A stretch of DNA of 64,000 nt from Brevipalpus yothersi (lineage: Eukaryota; Arthropoda; Arachnida; Trombidiformes; Tenuipalpidae), in NCBI GenBank assembly GCA_003956705.1, contig QZCP01000088.1, positions 82,346 through 146,345 on the forward strand, read 5' to 3'. Of this stretch, positions 33,975-48,897 are shown one piece after another. A program made the translations under genes and the position numbers. Below the pieces are notes generated by a model. The model was not told the DNA's origin, ran no database searches, and saw only the letters and a program-made list of their open reading frames with translations. Position 1 is the first letter of the stretch. Every line of letters starts with the position of its first letter.

Positions 33975-36162
33975 ATTGCTCAATTGTGAAAAAAAAATCT
34001 GAATGCAATCGTCAATTCTCCTTTTTCGGGTCATCATCTTTGTTGGCAGCTCTTATTCTTTTGTTCAACATTATACACACATACACTTACAACATATATA
34101 TCTTTACTATACCAACAACGGCAACAACACTCTTTACTACTGCAACCTCTTGGGAATGAAGATGGGATCTTCGAATGTTAAGGAGAGGAGAAATCATTGT
34201 CCATTGATCGAACAATTTAAAGACAAATCAAAAAAGCTCATTTTCTAGAAGATGGAAGAATTTTTGTGTCAATTAATACAAAAGTGAGATAGAAAATTGA
34301 TGTGATTCTTCTGGAATACACACACTCACACAAACAATGTGTGATCCAAATTGGACTCATTTTGATGATCAAACAAACATTTTGAGAACAAAAGTGGAAA
34401 GAAAATGAACAAAAAAATGTGTAATTATGCAGTTTTTCTGGAGATCAAAGTACCAATATTCCTATGAAAAGGTACGATGGACAAAAAAAAACAATATTTG
34501 AACAGTGTGAATCCAGGCTCAAAGTTAATCAATTGTTTTTTCGACGTTAGAGCTCACTTTAGAAAATCCTAACCAATATTTTGTGAGAACATTTTCATTC
34601 TCAATACTGTATGGCCACAAGATTTCTGTAATCAACCCTAAGAAAATCATCTAAATCAAGATCTTTCCAATTCAAATTAGATGAATCGTTGGAGTTTGTT
34701 TCATCTAAATGATAAGAAAATTTATCCTGTTTTATTACAATTATTATTACTACTATTAAGTTTTCTCATTGATCAATATCTTGATGATCTTGTGTTGATT
34801 TTAGACAATATAAGATGGCGCAACTGCACAAGATTTAAGAATATCTGAAAGTTTCATCATGAAATTCAGATTATAGAGCTAAAAGCAATCTCATCTCAAA
34901 TTGTTCAATAAGAGGAAAGAAAATGAAAAATGTTTTACCATGCTCTAGGTGTTGAATTTGGAACGATTTGTATACAACGACATGATTTTAAAAATGCAAC
35001 TTATTCTAGATGAAAAATTTCTTGATTGTTATTCCATCGTTTGAACATCCAGCATTATGAATCATGTCCATCCAAAGAACATTTTATCAAATTTTAAATC
35101 CATAGTTTTTTTCTCATAGAAAATTTTTAAGCAACAATCAAAAATGTAAATCAGCTCTCATAGGGGATGTGTAAATTTTCACAGAATCCTTTCAAAAACA
35201 TAACATGATCATAAAATGATTGCTTAATCACTTTTGGAATACTTGAATGATGAGAGAGTTGTAGATTTCAATTCAAATTTTCTCATCTCCAAAAATAAGC
35301 TTGGGAAACATTCTTAGACTGTGTATAATTAGCGAATTATCACTGTCAATTGATACCATCAATCATGAGACTGTTTAAGTGGTACTTGTCACCATCAAAT
35401 TGAGTTATCTTGAGGCCTGTCTCATCAAATCACGTATTTCGAGATTTTCCTGAATGCTAGTGTATTTATCAGATTTTTACCAAAACTAGCTTCCTCGGAA
35501 TGATTACAGGATTTCAAATCTTACAAATTTTTCGGTTTTTATTTTTATATTTTTAATGCTCGTTCATTATTTTCTGGGGAAAAATTTTGAAAAATTTCAT
35601 TAGCATCATCATTTACTGATGAACAATTATCAATCATCTAATCAAATAATCTTGATCGACAACCAAGTTACAAAACAAAATGATCAGCACAATTTCAATA
35701 ATAATATTATTCCTGGTCTGATGTGGTCAAAATGTGAATTGCAGTAAAATCATACTCGTACTAGAGAAGTGGTCCAGTTAAATGATGAAAAACTCGCCCA
35801 AATTCACCCAAAAAACCGCATGATTTATCCCTCTTAGCAAATGTGATAGAATAATTTTCTCTATATTTTCTGGATCTCATAGATTTTATATTGATCACGA
35901 TTAAATTGGTTGATAATAGGAAAAACATCTTCGAATCCATACCTTCTGATGCCTAGTGCATGCGTGTGGGAAAGGCTTGCGCTTTCCGGTTCTCATGTCT
36001 CGATATCGAGACTGCAGTTTCGCGCTTCATGGCAACATGAACAGACTTTCTCGATTTGACTGGTGGTGAGAGTGTTACACAATGGATCAGATGATGATCG
36101 GTTTGTATGAATGATTAGTTAATGTAATAGCTCCAGTGACCAGTGATAATTGTTGTTTCAAA
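33975..36162. other. Spacer between SLC4A11 and TMTC1
   Basis: 2.2 kb of AT-rich DNA. It should hold the SLC4A11 3' UTR, but no AATAAA was found on the plus strand; an ATTAAA lies at 35900. Its last 220 bp are richer in G+C and probably contain the TMTC1 promoter. No other gene was seen. Confidence 0.7.
35940..36162 (+). promoter_or_regulatory. Probable TMTC1 promoter and 5' UTR
   Basis: A G+C rise with CpG steps after a long AT-rich spacer, including the perfect palindrome GTCTCGATATCGAGAC at 35997-36012, ends just before the TMTC1 ATG. Confidence 0.45.
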
Positions 36163-36590
36163 ATGTGTGTCCTGAGTCCAGGAAGACATTGTTGCTGTTT
36201 AACTCGTGTTTGGGTTCGTAATCGAAAATTTTCTTCTTCTTCCTCTTCTTCTCCTTGTTCCGCAAACAAGCCATCACATGCCGGCTTGAACGAAAGTTTG
36301 CCATCAAATTGTCAACATTCGCCCAAACTTTCTCGTCGTAAAAGTGATAAGTCCGATTTTCGCATAGCTTGGCATGTTCATTTAAGTCTACTGGTGGCCA
36401 CTGTTGCTTGCTATGCCAGTGCAATTAGAGGTGATTTTGTACATGATGACATTGAAGCAATTAAGCAAAGTCCCGATGTTGCTGGACATACCAGCATTTA
36501 TCAGCTGTTTTTAAATGATTTTTGGGGTAGACCAATGAGAGATCCTTTGAGCCACAAATCGTATCGACCATTAACTGTCCTCTCTTTTCG
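36163..36590 (+). CDS. TMTC1: TMTC1 exon 1
   Basis: Residues 1-142. A Cys-rich start, seven consecutive Ser at 24-30, a basic stretch, the first membrane span at about 70-88, then [24 protein letters not shown] and SHKSYRPL. Donor gtgagt in phase 2. The variable first 65 residues have no recognised match. Confidence 0.93.
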
Positions 36591-39500
36591 GTGAGTTGAT
36601 TTCACTTTTCCAAATCTCCACGTTTTCTTTACGGTCCACAGAACAGGCTCACTTTATCATGCCTTCATGATCTGAATTCTTTGCTCAGAATGAAACTGTG
36701 TCTCAATTTCAATGGGTTCTTCATTAAATAGTCATTGATGCGAGCTGAAGATGAAAAGTTAACCTGATTATCTATGCTATACCACACTGAAGGCAAAGTG
36801 AATAGAGTTTTCCACAGTTTTTCGCTGTTTATTTGCCTCACTTCAGAGAGCTTGAGTCCACTTTGAGTTATGAATTGGTATACACAGAATGCTAGAAAGT
36901 GAATCATGATGGAATTTCTGAACAAGTCCATTCAACTCACAGACATTTTGAACACACTGTATTCCCTGTGTATGAAGACTCTCTCCAAGGAAATAGAACC
37001 CAGATAAGTTGCTGGAGTCAATTACCAATTCAGTATTCGTTCGTGTGTGCTGGTATTCTTTCCATAGGATTTGTGATGCGGTTGAACGTTTCTAAAAACT
37101 TTCTCACTTTTAATAACAATTTCTACACGCATGAAGGAAAGATTTCAAATATGATTGTTCAATGTGGTTGAAAGGCTCAATTGGTCAATGGTCAAGATCG
37201 TTCTGCATGCTGTGCCATATCCACCGATTCCAGCGAGAGTCATTTGTTCTGATCATATAACACAAAATACCAAAAATCAGTATGTCCTTCGAACATGCTG
37301 ATGAACTTTTTATTCTTTGACCATAAGAAGTCCATAATTAACTGTAAAACTTCCACACACAGCCTCAATTGACGGATCTCCGACGATTCCTTAGTAAACT
37401 CACGCGAGAAAAATGTGTTCCTAATTCTAAGTTCACGAAGACATGATAATTGCAGGCTAATAATAGCAGCTAAGTAATGAAAAGTTGGGTCACGTGAGAG
37501 AAGATATATCTTTTTCCCTTCTTACATATCTTAGAGTAACTACTTTTCTGATGTAATCGGAAAGATAAATCATAGAAAGCAAAAAAGAACCGATAATGGG
37601 ATAGATTTTCGATTGCATGATCTGATCAGTGATACATGACCTTTATCAAGCTAATGAGAAATATCGTTGTGAGTGCTCAAACTAAGATGGAGTATAACTT
37701 TATCTTCTTGATTCTGAGTCTCTCGATGGATTGACTAATCGTCTTATCACCTCAACTTTGGAAAAGAGAAGACGAAAAACGTTGAGCCTCAATGTTGTCC
37801 AATTATTTGAATAACAAATTACTTTAGGTATGCAATTCATCACTGAAACTGATCGTTTCAACTTATTATGCCGATATGATGTGTCTGCCTTTCATGGTTC
37901 GCTTCTCATTTCCATGAAAACTATTTGCAATACAGTGTCAACTAGAAGTTTTATTCTCGCGAGACTCTATTTGATTTTAACCTTTTCAAATATGTTCCGA
38001 TGTTGAGCCATCTGGAATGGTGTTCCACTAAAATTCCCTAAGTCAACTTGTGAATTGAGAAAAGAAAGAGAGGGAGAGAGAAAATTTTCCTCTCTCTCTC
38101 TCTCTATCTTCCACAAGAGTGAGGTTTGATAGCTAGCATGGCTCAACTCATATCAAAATAACAGGTCCAAGTTATTGCAAGTTAGTAGAATCAAATCAAG
38201 AGAAAGAAAAGAGAGAGAGAAAACGCTGAATATATGAGTTATTCTCTGGAAAGCATGTGGAAAAGGAGGAAAAAGAATTGAAGGGAAAACTTTCATCCAA
38301 TATTCTTGTTTTCATGTTTAGTGGGTGCTCAAACCCGAAAGATCGTGTAAAGCTCTTCTAATTCATATCCTTCAAGTTTTTTTCTCATCTTCCATAATAG
38401 TAAAAGTAGTTTCGCAGGGAAAAGTTCATAGACAACCCACCGTTAAGGCTCATTTTCATAACCTTTAACCGATCTTTCTTTCGTTGCCACTTCCGCATTG
38501 ATGCCTAGCAGCTCAAATTTTTCGCTCAGATCAATGTCTTGAAAAAATTTTTTCATCACATATGTATTCTGAGAATGAGAGAAAGAGAGAGAGAAAAAGA
38601 GAGAGAGAACACTGAACGCAAATCATCTTCAAATATTACTTTTGGGTGGGAAAAACAAATAACTATTCCTTCCCCAGTCACTGCTTACATAAGCAATCGA
38701 CGAGATTATGAATGCAGCAGGTTCCATTGGCGCGAGAAATTCGCTGAGTAAAAGCACTCAGGTTTCCTTCCGGAATTGAATTGGAGAAACCTTCCTTGTC
38801 TGCCGATGAATATATATATATATATCAGAACAATCCAAAAGAATGCTTCGAAAAAAGAGAGTATCTTTCTCTCTCCCCATATATGTGTGAGAAGTTCGCT
38901 TGGTGAATCATATTCCCTTTCTCTCATCTATTTGATTTCTTCTGTCTTCTGTATTCTGCTCAATATTCTCCACTCCACTGCTCACCATCACGTTTCATTC
39001 TTCCCCAATCGAACCCTACTTGCATCCATTATCAGGTTTCGATTAGTTATTCTCTATGTTCAATCATAAGTGATGGTGTTCTACTTGTAGTTCCACTTTA
39101 TTACCAGGCTGTTTGTGTGCCTGTGTCTGTATTTCACATTTTACATAGAAGCAAAAAAATTGTGGGCTTGTAAAATCAACTGCCAGATGAGATGATTGGG
39201 TAAAGTAAATTCAACCTTTTCCATTCTCTCACTCTCACATCAATCAAAAACTCAAAACTAGGAATTCAAAATAGAAACAGTGTATCGATCTGAAGTACTT
39301 TACATTCATGGATATTGCGATCACAGTTTCACCATCCCCATGGTGAATTTCAATTGCTCTTGTTTGCTCACCAGCCATGAACAGCAATCGATCTACGTTA
39401 TTAACTAAATTTCTTTCTCTCTCTTCCTTTTTCGATTCGTTCACTTTCACTATTCACTGGAATACACCCGATAACATTAACCAACTACTCTCCAATGCAA

Positions 39501-39848
39501 AATAAGCTCCAGTTAGTCTTTATTCCGTATAAAATGCATCCACTTTGAACATGGAATCTGAGCTCAATCATATCCCGATTTGTATCCAACTGGTAACTCA
39601 AGTGAATCTCTCTTCTTCTTCTTCAATTGATCTCGAGAAACAGAATTTGAGTCCTTTCCTCTTTTTCTTCCGCTTCGAAACTCCAGTGTATACTCAGGAT
39701 GATGAAAATTAACATAAGTCAATGAAGGAATTCAGTTTACTTTTTGCAATTCACTGGAAATCAGTAAAGAAAGTGCATTACCTTTGTCTATGCCTTTCTA
39801 CTCGATTGTTTCCATTTAAATATTCATTGTTCATGTCAAACAGGTAAC

Positions 39849-39892
<44 letters not shown>

Positions 39893-42800
39893 TAGAAAAT
39901 TCTTCTTTCAGATCATTACAGGGTGAATGAGAGTGTATGTATGTATGCATTCGCGATAATTTTAGCTTTCAAAGTGACTACTTCCTTCATCAATCGTCAC
40001 ATACATGATAATTTCTATTATTTTCTCCATCACAAAGATATATATGATTTTACAAATGATTCTTATTGATAATTTGCTAGAGATCCAACAGAGTTTCACA
40101 AAAGTTCATCAAAATGTATTAGTACAATGCGAGCATATAGCTAGACATTAGCCTAAAATTCACAGCATGATATTCTTTAGAATGATGTTTTTGTCTCTCT
40201 CTCTCTCCCACACACACACATGCATACAGCTCTTAACATGGCTCATGCAAATATACACCATATGGTAATAAGGTGGGCTTGCCAATGAGTGTATTGTTAA
40301 CAGTTTGTCATGAAATTTATCCCAGCGTTCGAATATCACTAGATTAGACTGTGAAAGGCTATGGGTGGGACGAAATTGGGAGGAGGAGAAAAAAGAGAAA
40401 TATTTGACACCATAATGAATCATTGCGGCTAGAAGAAAATGTTGAGATGAGTTTTGAGCTCAATCATATTCCTCATCTCAGCAGAAAAAGGAAGAAAGAG
40501 GGAAAGAGAGAGAGATAGAGAGAGAAATGATGTACCAATTTTTTTCCCACTACTATGGAATCCATTCTATTCTCTGATGCTCATTCAAAGAAAATCTAGT
40601 AAGTGAGCATTTGAGGTTTTATGATCTTGGACATTGTGGAGCTTTTCTAGTATGAGATCAGCAGATATGGTTCCTAAATTGATTATGGTTGGGTATGGAG
40701 GCAAGTAGAGGAAAAGGGCTCATGTCGTATCTGAAAGTAGGCAATAAAAAAGAGATTCCAAAATTTTTTTCCTAGTTTTATAGAGACTCACTTTGTGGGG
40801 GAGAGGAAAGGAAGGAGGTAGAATATTCTCTGAATGAGAGATGGATAAATGACCATTATTCGTGTATTAAATGAGGAAGAGGTCAAAAGAAGAAATAGCC
40901 ACAAGGACCTATTGGGCAAGAAGAAAGGAAAGTACAAGTAGGACCGTTGCTTTCTAGTAGGCTGTGTATATGTGTGTGTATGAGTTTTGAGAAGATCGCA
41001 AAGAATTGAGCAGAACAAAGTAGCAAAAAATGATGATCATCAAAATCTAATCAAGGTAAAAGTGGTTCATTGAAGGAATGGTCAATATTTCCACTGGACT
41101 GGATTCACTATCGTTGATCCGGGTCATGGACGCGCTCTCTTGCTTCCTTCCTCCTTTCGTGTCTCTTGATTTCTACTTTCTACTTTCCTCTTCCAGTCAA
41201 CCTTGCATGTTTCTCTAGAAGGAGAAAAGAGAGAAAGAGAAAAAGAGAAGGAGACAGACAAAAAGGGCTTCAAAATATAATCGATTTTCTCAATCACGAG
41301 TGTTGTATTGGGTGTTTATAAAACTTTTGCGAATTCAGGTATTCTGTGCTCATCACAAAGACCAGAGAACACAAGAACGATCTGTGGATCAAGAATAGTA
41401 TACCTAATGAGAAGCAGGATGTGTGAGAATTTTCTCTATCTTGTCTCTTGGCTCATGTCTCTTGGTGATTGTCTCCAGAAAGGTTGACCTGATCGAAGAT
41501 CTTTTGAAGCTTTCTTGCTCATCAACTTTTGCACTTTCTTCCAGTCTATTCAATCGGATTCTTTTTCCAGTTGATATCAATTTGTTTTGTCTTTTCTTAC
41601 TCTGCCTCCTACTCTCGTTCAACTTTGATATTATTTTGGTTCACATTTCACCAAAACGCTCACTAGAGCAAGGCTCACAACTTGTCAGTGCAATCACTCG
41701 TATTGGTCTCTTGTTCCACATCATTGGTTATTCTCTTTCTGACTCTTTTTCGCCTTGTTGCTGAAAATCCGATGATCAGCCGTAGCAGAAAGAATCATCT
41801 TCCGGATGCGAATTCTTCATCAAAAAATTCACTCCTTTAACTCAAAAATCATTCTCATCCATGCTGCGGAAGAGTGATTCCATGGGAAAAACAGATAGAT
41901 AGATAGAAGCGATAGGGGGTACTTCAAACTGTTAAGATGTTAAGCATTGTACTGAAAAAAGTTCAGATTTCATCCTATTTCGAAAAGAACCTGTGGCTCT
42001 ATCGATGATTGAAAACTAATCAAAATTCTCAACAGACTCAAGATATCCAGGCAGACAATAGCCCCTGTATAGCCTTGTTGAGTGTCAGATTTTATCTTGG
42101 AACATTTTTCCAATTTTCTGTTTTCTCTCTCTCTCTTTCACTCTCCTGCAAATCGATCGTCTAGGCAAACAGACGAATCTCATTTTTAGATCCAGGTTTA
42201 CCCATGATATTCTAACTTCTGCTAGTGATTTCCCAAGCTGATCAACTGAATCAATTCGAGAGATACATGTATAGTCAGAGTGTTATATGTTGTTGCGATA
42301 TCTTTCCCTGGAAACAATAATGGAAACTTCGAAGGCAAAAATATGGAGATGCTAACAATGCACATTTCATCCATGATATATCCTTAACTTCTCATCGATT
42401 TTCAACAATACATCAGCGGAAAAAGTATTACTACAATCTCACTTTTGACCAGTTTATGGTCCGTAATCTGTACATCTTGATGATCATTCTAGATAATCTC
42501 TTTTCCATCGTCTAACTATGATTCAAACACACACCCAAACTTGTAGAAAAAATGACTGCAACCGGATTATTACACTAGAAGCCTGCTTAAGGCTTTGGGA
42601 ATTGGAATCTATTGCCGTTAGAGCTGGATTCCTTTTCTCAAAAAGTGATTACTTATCGCGACGGTATTGCAAGATCAGCAATCAGATTGCAAGGATATCT
42701 CGGTGAACGCTTGATCCCTGGAGGCATTTCTCAGATATGAGAAGTGATATATGTATGCTGTATATATTCATCCACAAACTTCTCCCAATATAAGCCCAGG

Positions 42801-45800
42801 TGATGATAAGTGGCTTAGCCTCAAGACTTCATGCTGGTCGCTTGGATATCCTTAGTAGTTTGTTTTGATAAAGAGGGGTCATTTTGTAAGATCTTACAGT
42901 GGATGGAAGGTTTGAGTACAGCATCCGATAAGTGAAACAACTTTTTCATGCCTCCAGAAGAATACCATTTGCTTATCTTGGTTAGCAATCGTCTTTCACT
43001 GTGTATCGAATGAAACTACTGCAAACGCTCTCCAATTCAGATTTCGAATGATGTTTCAGAGTCTCTGTGTGTGTGTCTGTAAGATGAATTTTCTGTCAAA
43101 TGTTGAAAAATTCTACGCATTAGTGGAGATTTTTCACATTTGACATTGTCTCTACATCTTCTCTGTGTCTATGGATTAGTTGAAACTCAACTCTTCCATT
43201 TCATGTTTTTGATAGGACATAAATGAAAATAGAGTCAAAGCAAAATATGGCGAAACAGTGGCATCCAAAATGTTGATGAGTGTATTTGAAAGATATCGGA
43301 TATGATTGAAATAAAGGCTCAACTCGGATCATTACACATCACACAGAAAAATGAAGAGAAAGCAAAATTCAATCGCTAAGAGCTGAAACAGCGAGACGAA
43401 TTATATACATTCATACACAATCCTCTTTTCTTTCACCGCATTCTGTGCCTCAGATAATTAGAATTGCTCTTGAGGCTCTCGATGCGAAAGAAAGAGAGGA
43501 GAAGTGAGAGGAAGAGAGAGGAAGAGAGAGGGTTGATAATCTAAAGATCGAGAGTGAGGAAATGAGAAAAGATCGATACAGAGTGGGAAAAAAGTCGAGA
43601 GGCAAGAAGCAACAAATCACGTCTTTACAAAAAGGTTTTTCTTTCTCTTCCCTTCTTGGTTCATGTTTTTTCGCTTGTTTGACTCTTTTGCATAGTTTTT
43701 TTAGAGTATGTGTGCAAGAGAGAATATTTTAATGCTCTTAGAGAGAAGTTTTAATTTCATCAATAATAGGCAAATTTGAATATGATTGCAATGGTAGACT
43801 TGTGAGAAGTTTTTTTGAAGACACGTTTCAAGATTGTGTTTTTCTCTGATTGAAAAATTTAATTTATGGATGAGAATTCCTCTCCACATTTAGTAAAAAG
43901 AGGGAGGGAGAGAGCGAAAATTTTGTACATGCTTCAATCCTCCTCCTTTTCTTCTCATTCTCAAGATCTTGGTCCATTTAGCGAGGGACGATGATAAGAG
44001 ATAGTATTTTGCCAATTTTTTTCTGTTGACAAGAAGAATGTCGAACAAAATGTTCAGAGGCTCTCAAAATAGTTTGCCTAAATTTAAAGACCCTATTTGC
44101 AGCACTCTTACATCCACATATTTTCTCTCGCTTTCTCTTTCTCTCTTTCAATTTATCTCCATCTCTCACCAATGTTTTGATGTGCTATTTTGATATTCCT
44201 GTCATATTGTCATGTCAGAACCATCTTTAGGGGTGATAAGATGAAGCTCTCTATTGTTTCATATCACCTCTGTATGTGGGAATAGTGAGGAAAAGATGTC
44301 AAATCTTGTGACGATAAATTATGAGGTGAACCCTCCTCTTCCACCTCCTCTTTAGAAACCTCTTTCTGTTTCTTGTATCTTCTAGTCACGAATTTTGCAA
44401 GATCCATTGATGCATCACGGTGATTTGAGCTCACAGTTTTGGAAGAGATTCACACACACATGCTGGGGGAGAGGACAAGATAGCAGCGAGGCTTGTGGAA
44501 AAATATCTGAAAAAAATGGATATTCTTTCAAAAGAATGTCATCACTTCCATATTTTGAGACCAAAAGAGAGAGAGAGAAAGAGAAAAGGAAGAGAATGGA
44601 AGAGCTCAGTCAGCGGTAACACAAAAAAAGCTGACCGAAATGCGAGAAAGTCCATCGGATTTGTCTGCTTCTGTCATGTCCCTTGACACTAAGCCAGTGT
44701 ACTCAATCATCTGCAGGTTCTTTTCCAAAATCACAGACAAGAAAGCATGATATTTGTCACCAGAATAAGATGATACACTGGTCCATGACCACAACGTAGC
44801 GAAGTCAGTGATATGCGTCACAAATATCCTCCCAAAGTCACAATCACGTTCCATTGATATCGAATAGAAGCCCTATTGGGTTCCCTGTCGTGCTTTGCAT
44901 CATCATTGGATCCCTTTTTTCTTGATGAGAAAGTCAACTTCACATGGACCAGTAAAAGTCTTGGCTAGAGAAAAGAGAGAGAGAGAAAGATGATTGAATT
45001 TGCTTCCCATCGGGTCTACACATAAAATAGAGGCCAAATGGTTGGGAATAGTTTATCTTTTTCGATACATTGAGGTGAAAGAAGGTTCGATTCTATCCTT
45101 TCTTTTTCTCTCTTTCTCCTCTCCATTATTACTTTTCCCTCATCCAATTATGCCAGTGTAGCCCCCGAGAGCGAGCTTCACTGCCAAACATGTCTCGCGC
45201 TCCTTGGATTTTGAACAGCAAGTACCGTTAAGTATACCGGGGAGAGAGAAAAAGAGAGTGAAAAGTCATCCTAACTCAAAGCTTCAAAAGAATCATCCAT
45301 CAAGTGTGAGACCACTTTGTCGATCGTACTTGATTAATGAAACTTTCTAATTAGAGTTGAGATATATATACTCGAAAATAAGCTCCACAGTGGTTTTTCT
45401 ATGGGCATATTGAGGCTGATAAAATGAGCTTCCTTTTCATCAACCTTGAAGATGATGATAAATATAAGCCAAGATATGGTAACATTCTGCTTGAAATCAA
45501 GTATCTCGAGAACTGAGGGAGAAGAAAAGATGGAGAGGAAGAGGATGAGATGGAGAAAAAGAGACATAAAAAGAGAGGGATGAAGATAGAGGATGCTGGA
45601 CCATTGACTTCTTGACATCAATCTGTGGTAAACTAATGGATTGTCTTATTGTTAACATCATAAATGAACGCATATGGAACAAGCTGCCATTATACGAAAC
45701 ACATTATGGTCTCCGATAGTAGACTGTGGCATGGAAACATAAGAATGAATAGATGTGGAAAAATGACCCTGTTCTGTGGCTTTACATGATAATCGGTGTA

Positions 45801-48800
45801 ACAGCATTTACTTTCTCTTCCATTCTTTTGATATTCTTGTACTCATGATTATTTTTGCTCTCTTTCTCCCCTTTCTCTTTCTCTTTCGATACAGATTGAA
45901 CATGATCTTAGCTTCCAAATTTGATGAAAGTGTTAAAGTATCATGGGTATTCCGTTCAATCAATGTTCTACTTCATTCTTTGGTTGTACAACTAATTGTG
46001 ATCACACTGGTTTATGGACTCAATTGTCCATATAATACAGCATTCATCATATCACTTCATTTTGCTACTCATCCAATCCACACAGAAGCAGTAAGTGATG
46101 CCAGAAAATTTCCCATATAATTTTAGATTACATTCAAAATTTGATGTCACTCTCACACACAAATATTTGGAAGAAAAAAGTATACACGGTGGAGAAGAGA
46201 GCGAGTTTAGCTTAGATTTCACAAGATTCACCCACATAACACAGAACAACATTCTATCCTACCAACACAATGTCAGAAACAGATGACATTGTTGCGTCCA
46301 GTCAAGCTAAGTTTAGAAACATGGTGTGAAAAATTTGTTACCACAGCAAAGCTTTCCATGTTCTCATCTGAAGAGTATCCAAAGGAATTCCTTGACACAA
46401 GCCTTTTAAAAAAGTATTCCACCAGCAGCATTCAACCTCCGGTTATTCTCTAAAAGAGTAATATATGTGGAGCAACAACCAACAATAACAACAGTCACAC
46501 ACACAATGTTTGCTCAAGTTTTTTGTCATCAGACAAGATAATTTTGTTTTTCTTTCTTTTCTACTTTGGTGTCCTTTTGACCCTTCTCTATTCTCTATTC
46601 TCAGGTATCAAGCAGTGTTGGTCGAGCTGATATTCTATGCGCAATATTTTGTCTCATTTCTTTATTCACTTTTATGAGGTAAGAGAAACAAGAAAAACAT
46701 GGAAAAGATCATCTTCCATGTCTGATCTATACTCAACGGCTAAGGCGATGATATTCCTTCCTTCTCTTGCCATTTTGCTATCCTTTTCTCTCTGTCTCTC
46801 TCTCTGGTTCTTTATTCCTTTCATCATTCTTGACTGAAAGATAGAATATATATTGTATCGAATGTTATTCATAAACGAAATATCTTCTATCCTACTCACA
46901 CACACACATAAATACACACGTTGCGTGACTGAATGCTCGTGATTCTAGAGTCACCATCATTTCGTCGCCAATAGCTAGTCTCTTTAGCGCCGCTATGCCT
47001 TCAGGATCTATCGTTTCTCATGTTCCTATTGTCACTCGGTGAAAGTATCTTTATTCAATCACGTCTACGAGTAAGATTGATGGTTCAAAGGATAGATACA
47101 TATAAGCAATCTTACAGGTAGTTCGATTTCCATGCTGTGGGTATATATAAATGTGTTAGAATACATGGTATTAATATTGTGTATGTGTAAGTGTGTATGG
47201 GCTTTTATGGCTCGTTCAAAGGAAGTGAATAGGTTTCATTTGAAGTGGAAAAACTCATGTGTGTATATATATATATATGAGTCTACCCATATACATGTAC
47301 TATTCTTGCAAGGCAATCATAACATCTCAGCATGCCTCACAATCGTAATGATGGACTGGAAAACAAGTGCTCATGAGAGAAAGAGAGAGCGAAAAAGAAT
47401 GGCTCAGCTAGAAAAGAGGAATGAGTTATTCAAGTAGGAATGAAGCAAAGAACCTCAGAAAGATGGTAAAAGCTTATTTGACCACCTTATGGATATAAAA
47501 GAATGAATGAGAGGATGAGAGAAAGAGAAGGAGAGAGAAAGAGAGAGAGAAAAGTGTTGAAACTGCGGATAGAGACGAACACATCATCAATCTCTGTCTA
47601 GGGATGGAATAGGATGATGAATCCGATATGCTCTCATTGGCGAAAATGATACATTTACTTGCTTCGTTTTCATGAAAAGCAGAAGGCATGTGTGTATGTG
47701 TTTTCCCACATCAACTATGTGTACGTATGTGTGCATAGTAGCATCCATTTCGACTCCATGTAACTGTACTTTTGTACTTTCTCTCTATCTCTTTCTCTTT
47801 CTATCATATTCTAACTGTATACTATGAAAAGGGCACTTTTTGCCTCCAAACAAAAGCATTGAAGCTGAGCGATGAATGAGTTTTATTATTTCACTGGGTG
47901 AACATTAATAAGTGGCTGAAAATATTCCGATTGTCTACATTCATGGTAGGAAGGAAACAGAATGGATACGGTATGTATCAAGTAAGGCGGAAATTAATCA
48001 AACTGACAGGTTGGATTCGATTTCTAGGACTTCAATTGACTCATCTATCAAAATCAAATCGAATAAAGCTTGCTCAAAGAAAGAATCATTCTTCAAGGGA
48101 AAAATTATCTGGCATGTCATTGTTCTGATTTTTATGAACTGTCTTTGCATCTAAACAACATACACCAGGAAAAGCCTTATGTATGCATCAATGAAATCGA
48201 CCATCATCATGATGAATAAGAGAAATAGAGGAGAGAAGTATTGTATTGCATTCAGAATAGTTCATGATTTTCATGTGTGTTGATCTTCTTTTTCTTTGGT
48301 AAGGGTTCTGATAGTCTCCCTTGTTTTCTGTTTTATTTCGAAATGCTTCTCTCTTTGGAATACTCAGATAAGCACAAAATTCTATTTTGCCCACCACAAT
48401 GAATGGCCATCAGTAACTGGAATATCTTGGAATGGAGTAATCATTCTCGTTAATTAGATCAGTTCACCTATTTTGGAGTTTTAGATGAAAAATTGGATAA
48501 AATGGCTCGGAATAGTTTCCTCTTGATTTGAGCATTGGTAAAAGTTGCAATCACTCCTCATTGCAAGCTCAGAATACGAATGTTCCTGCCACTAAAGTAT
48601 AGTGTATACATGTAAGCCTTCAATATCATGAATCAAGCCTTCTAATCGTGACCAAGTTAATCAAGAGTAAAACGTTGATTACCAGATTATGTGATTGTTA
48701 TCGAAGGGTCATGGCCCTATTCGAAATGATCACTGAGCAAAATGAGATGAAAAATATCTCATCTGAGTTACCTCGTTTCTTTTCTCTAGTATTAATGTTT

Positions 48801-48835
48801 CGAAGCAATAAAGAGTAGAGAAGCTTATCCTTGGA

Positions 48836-48897
<62 letters not shown>

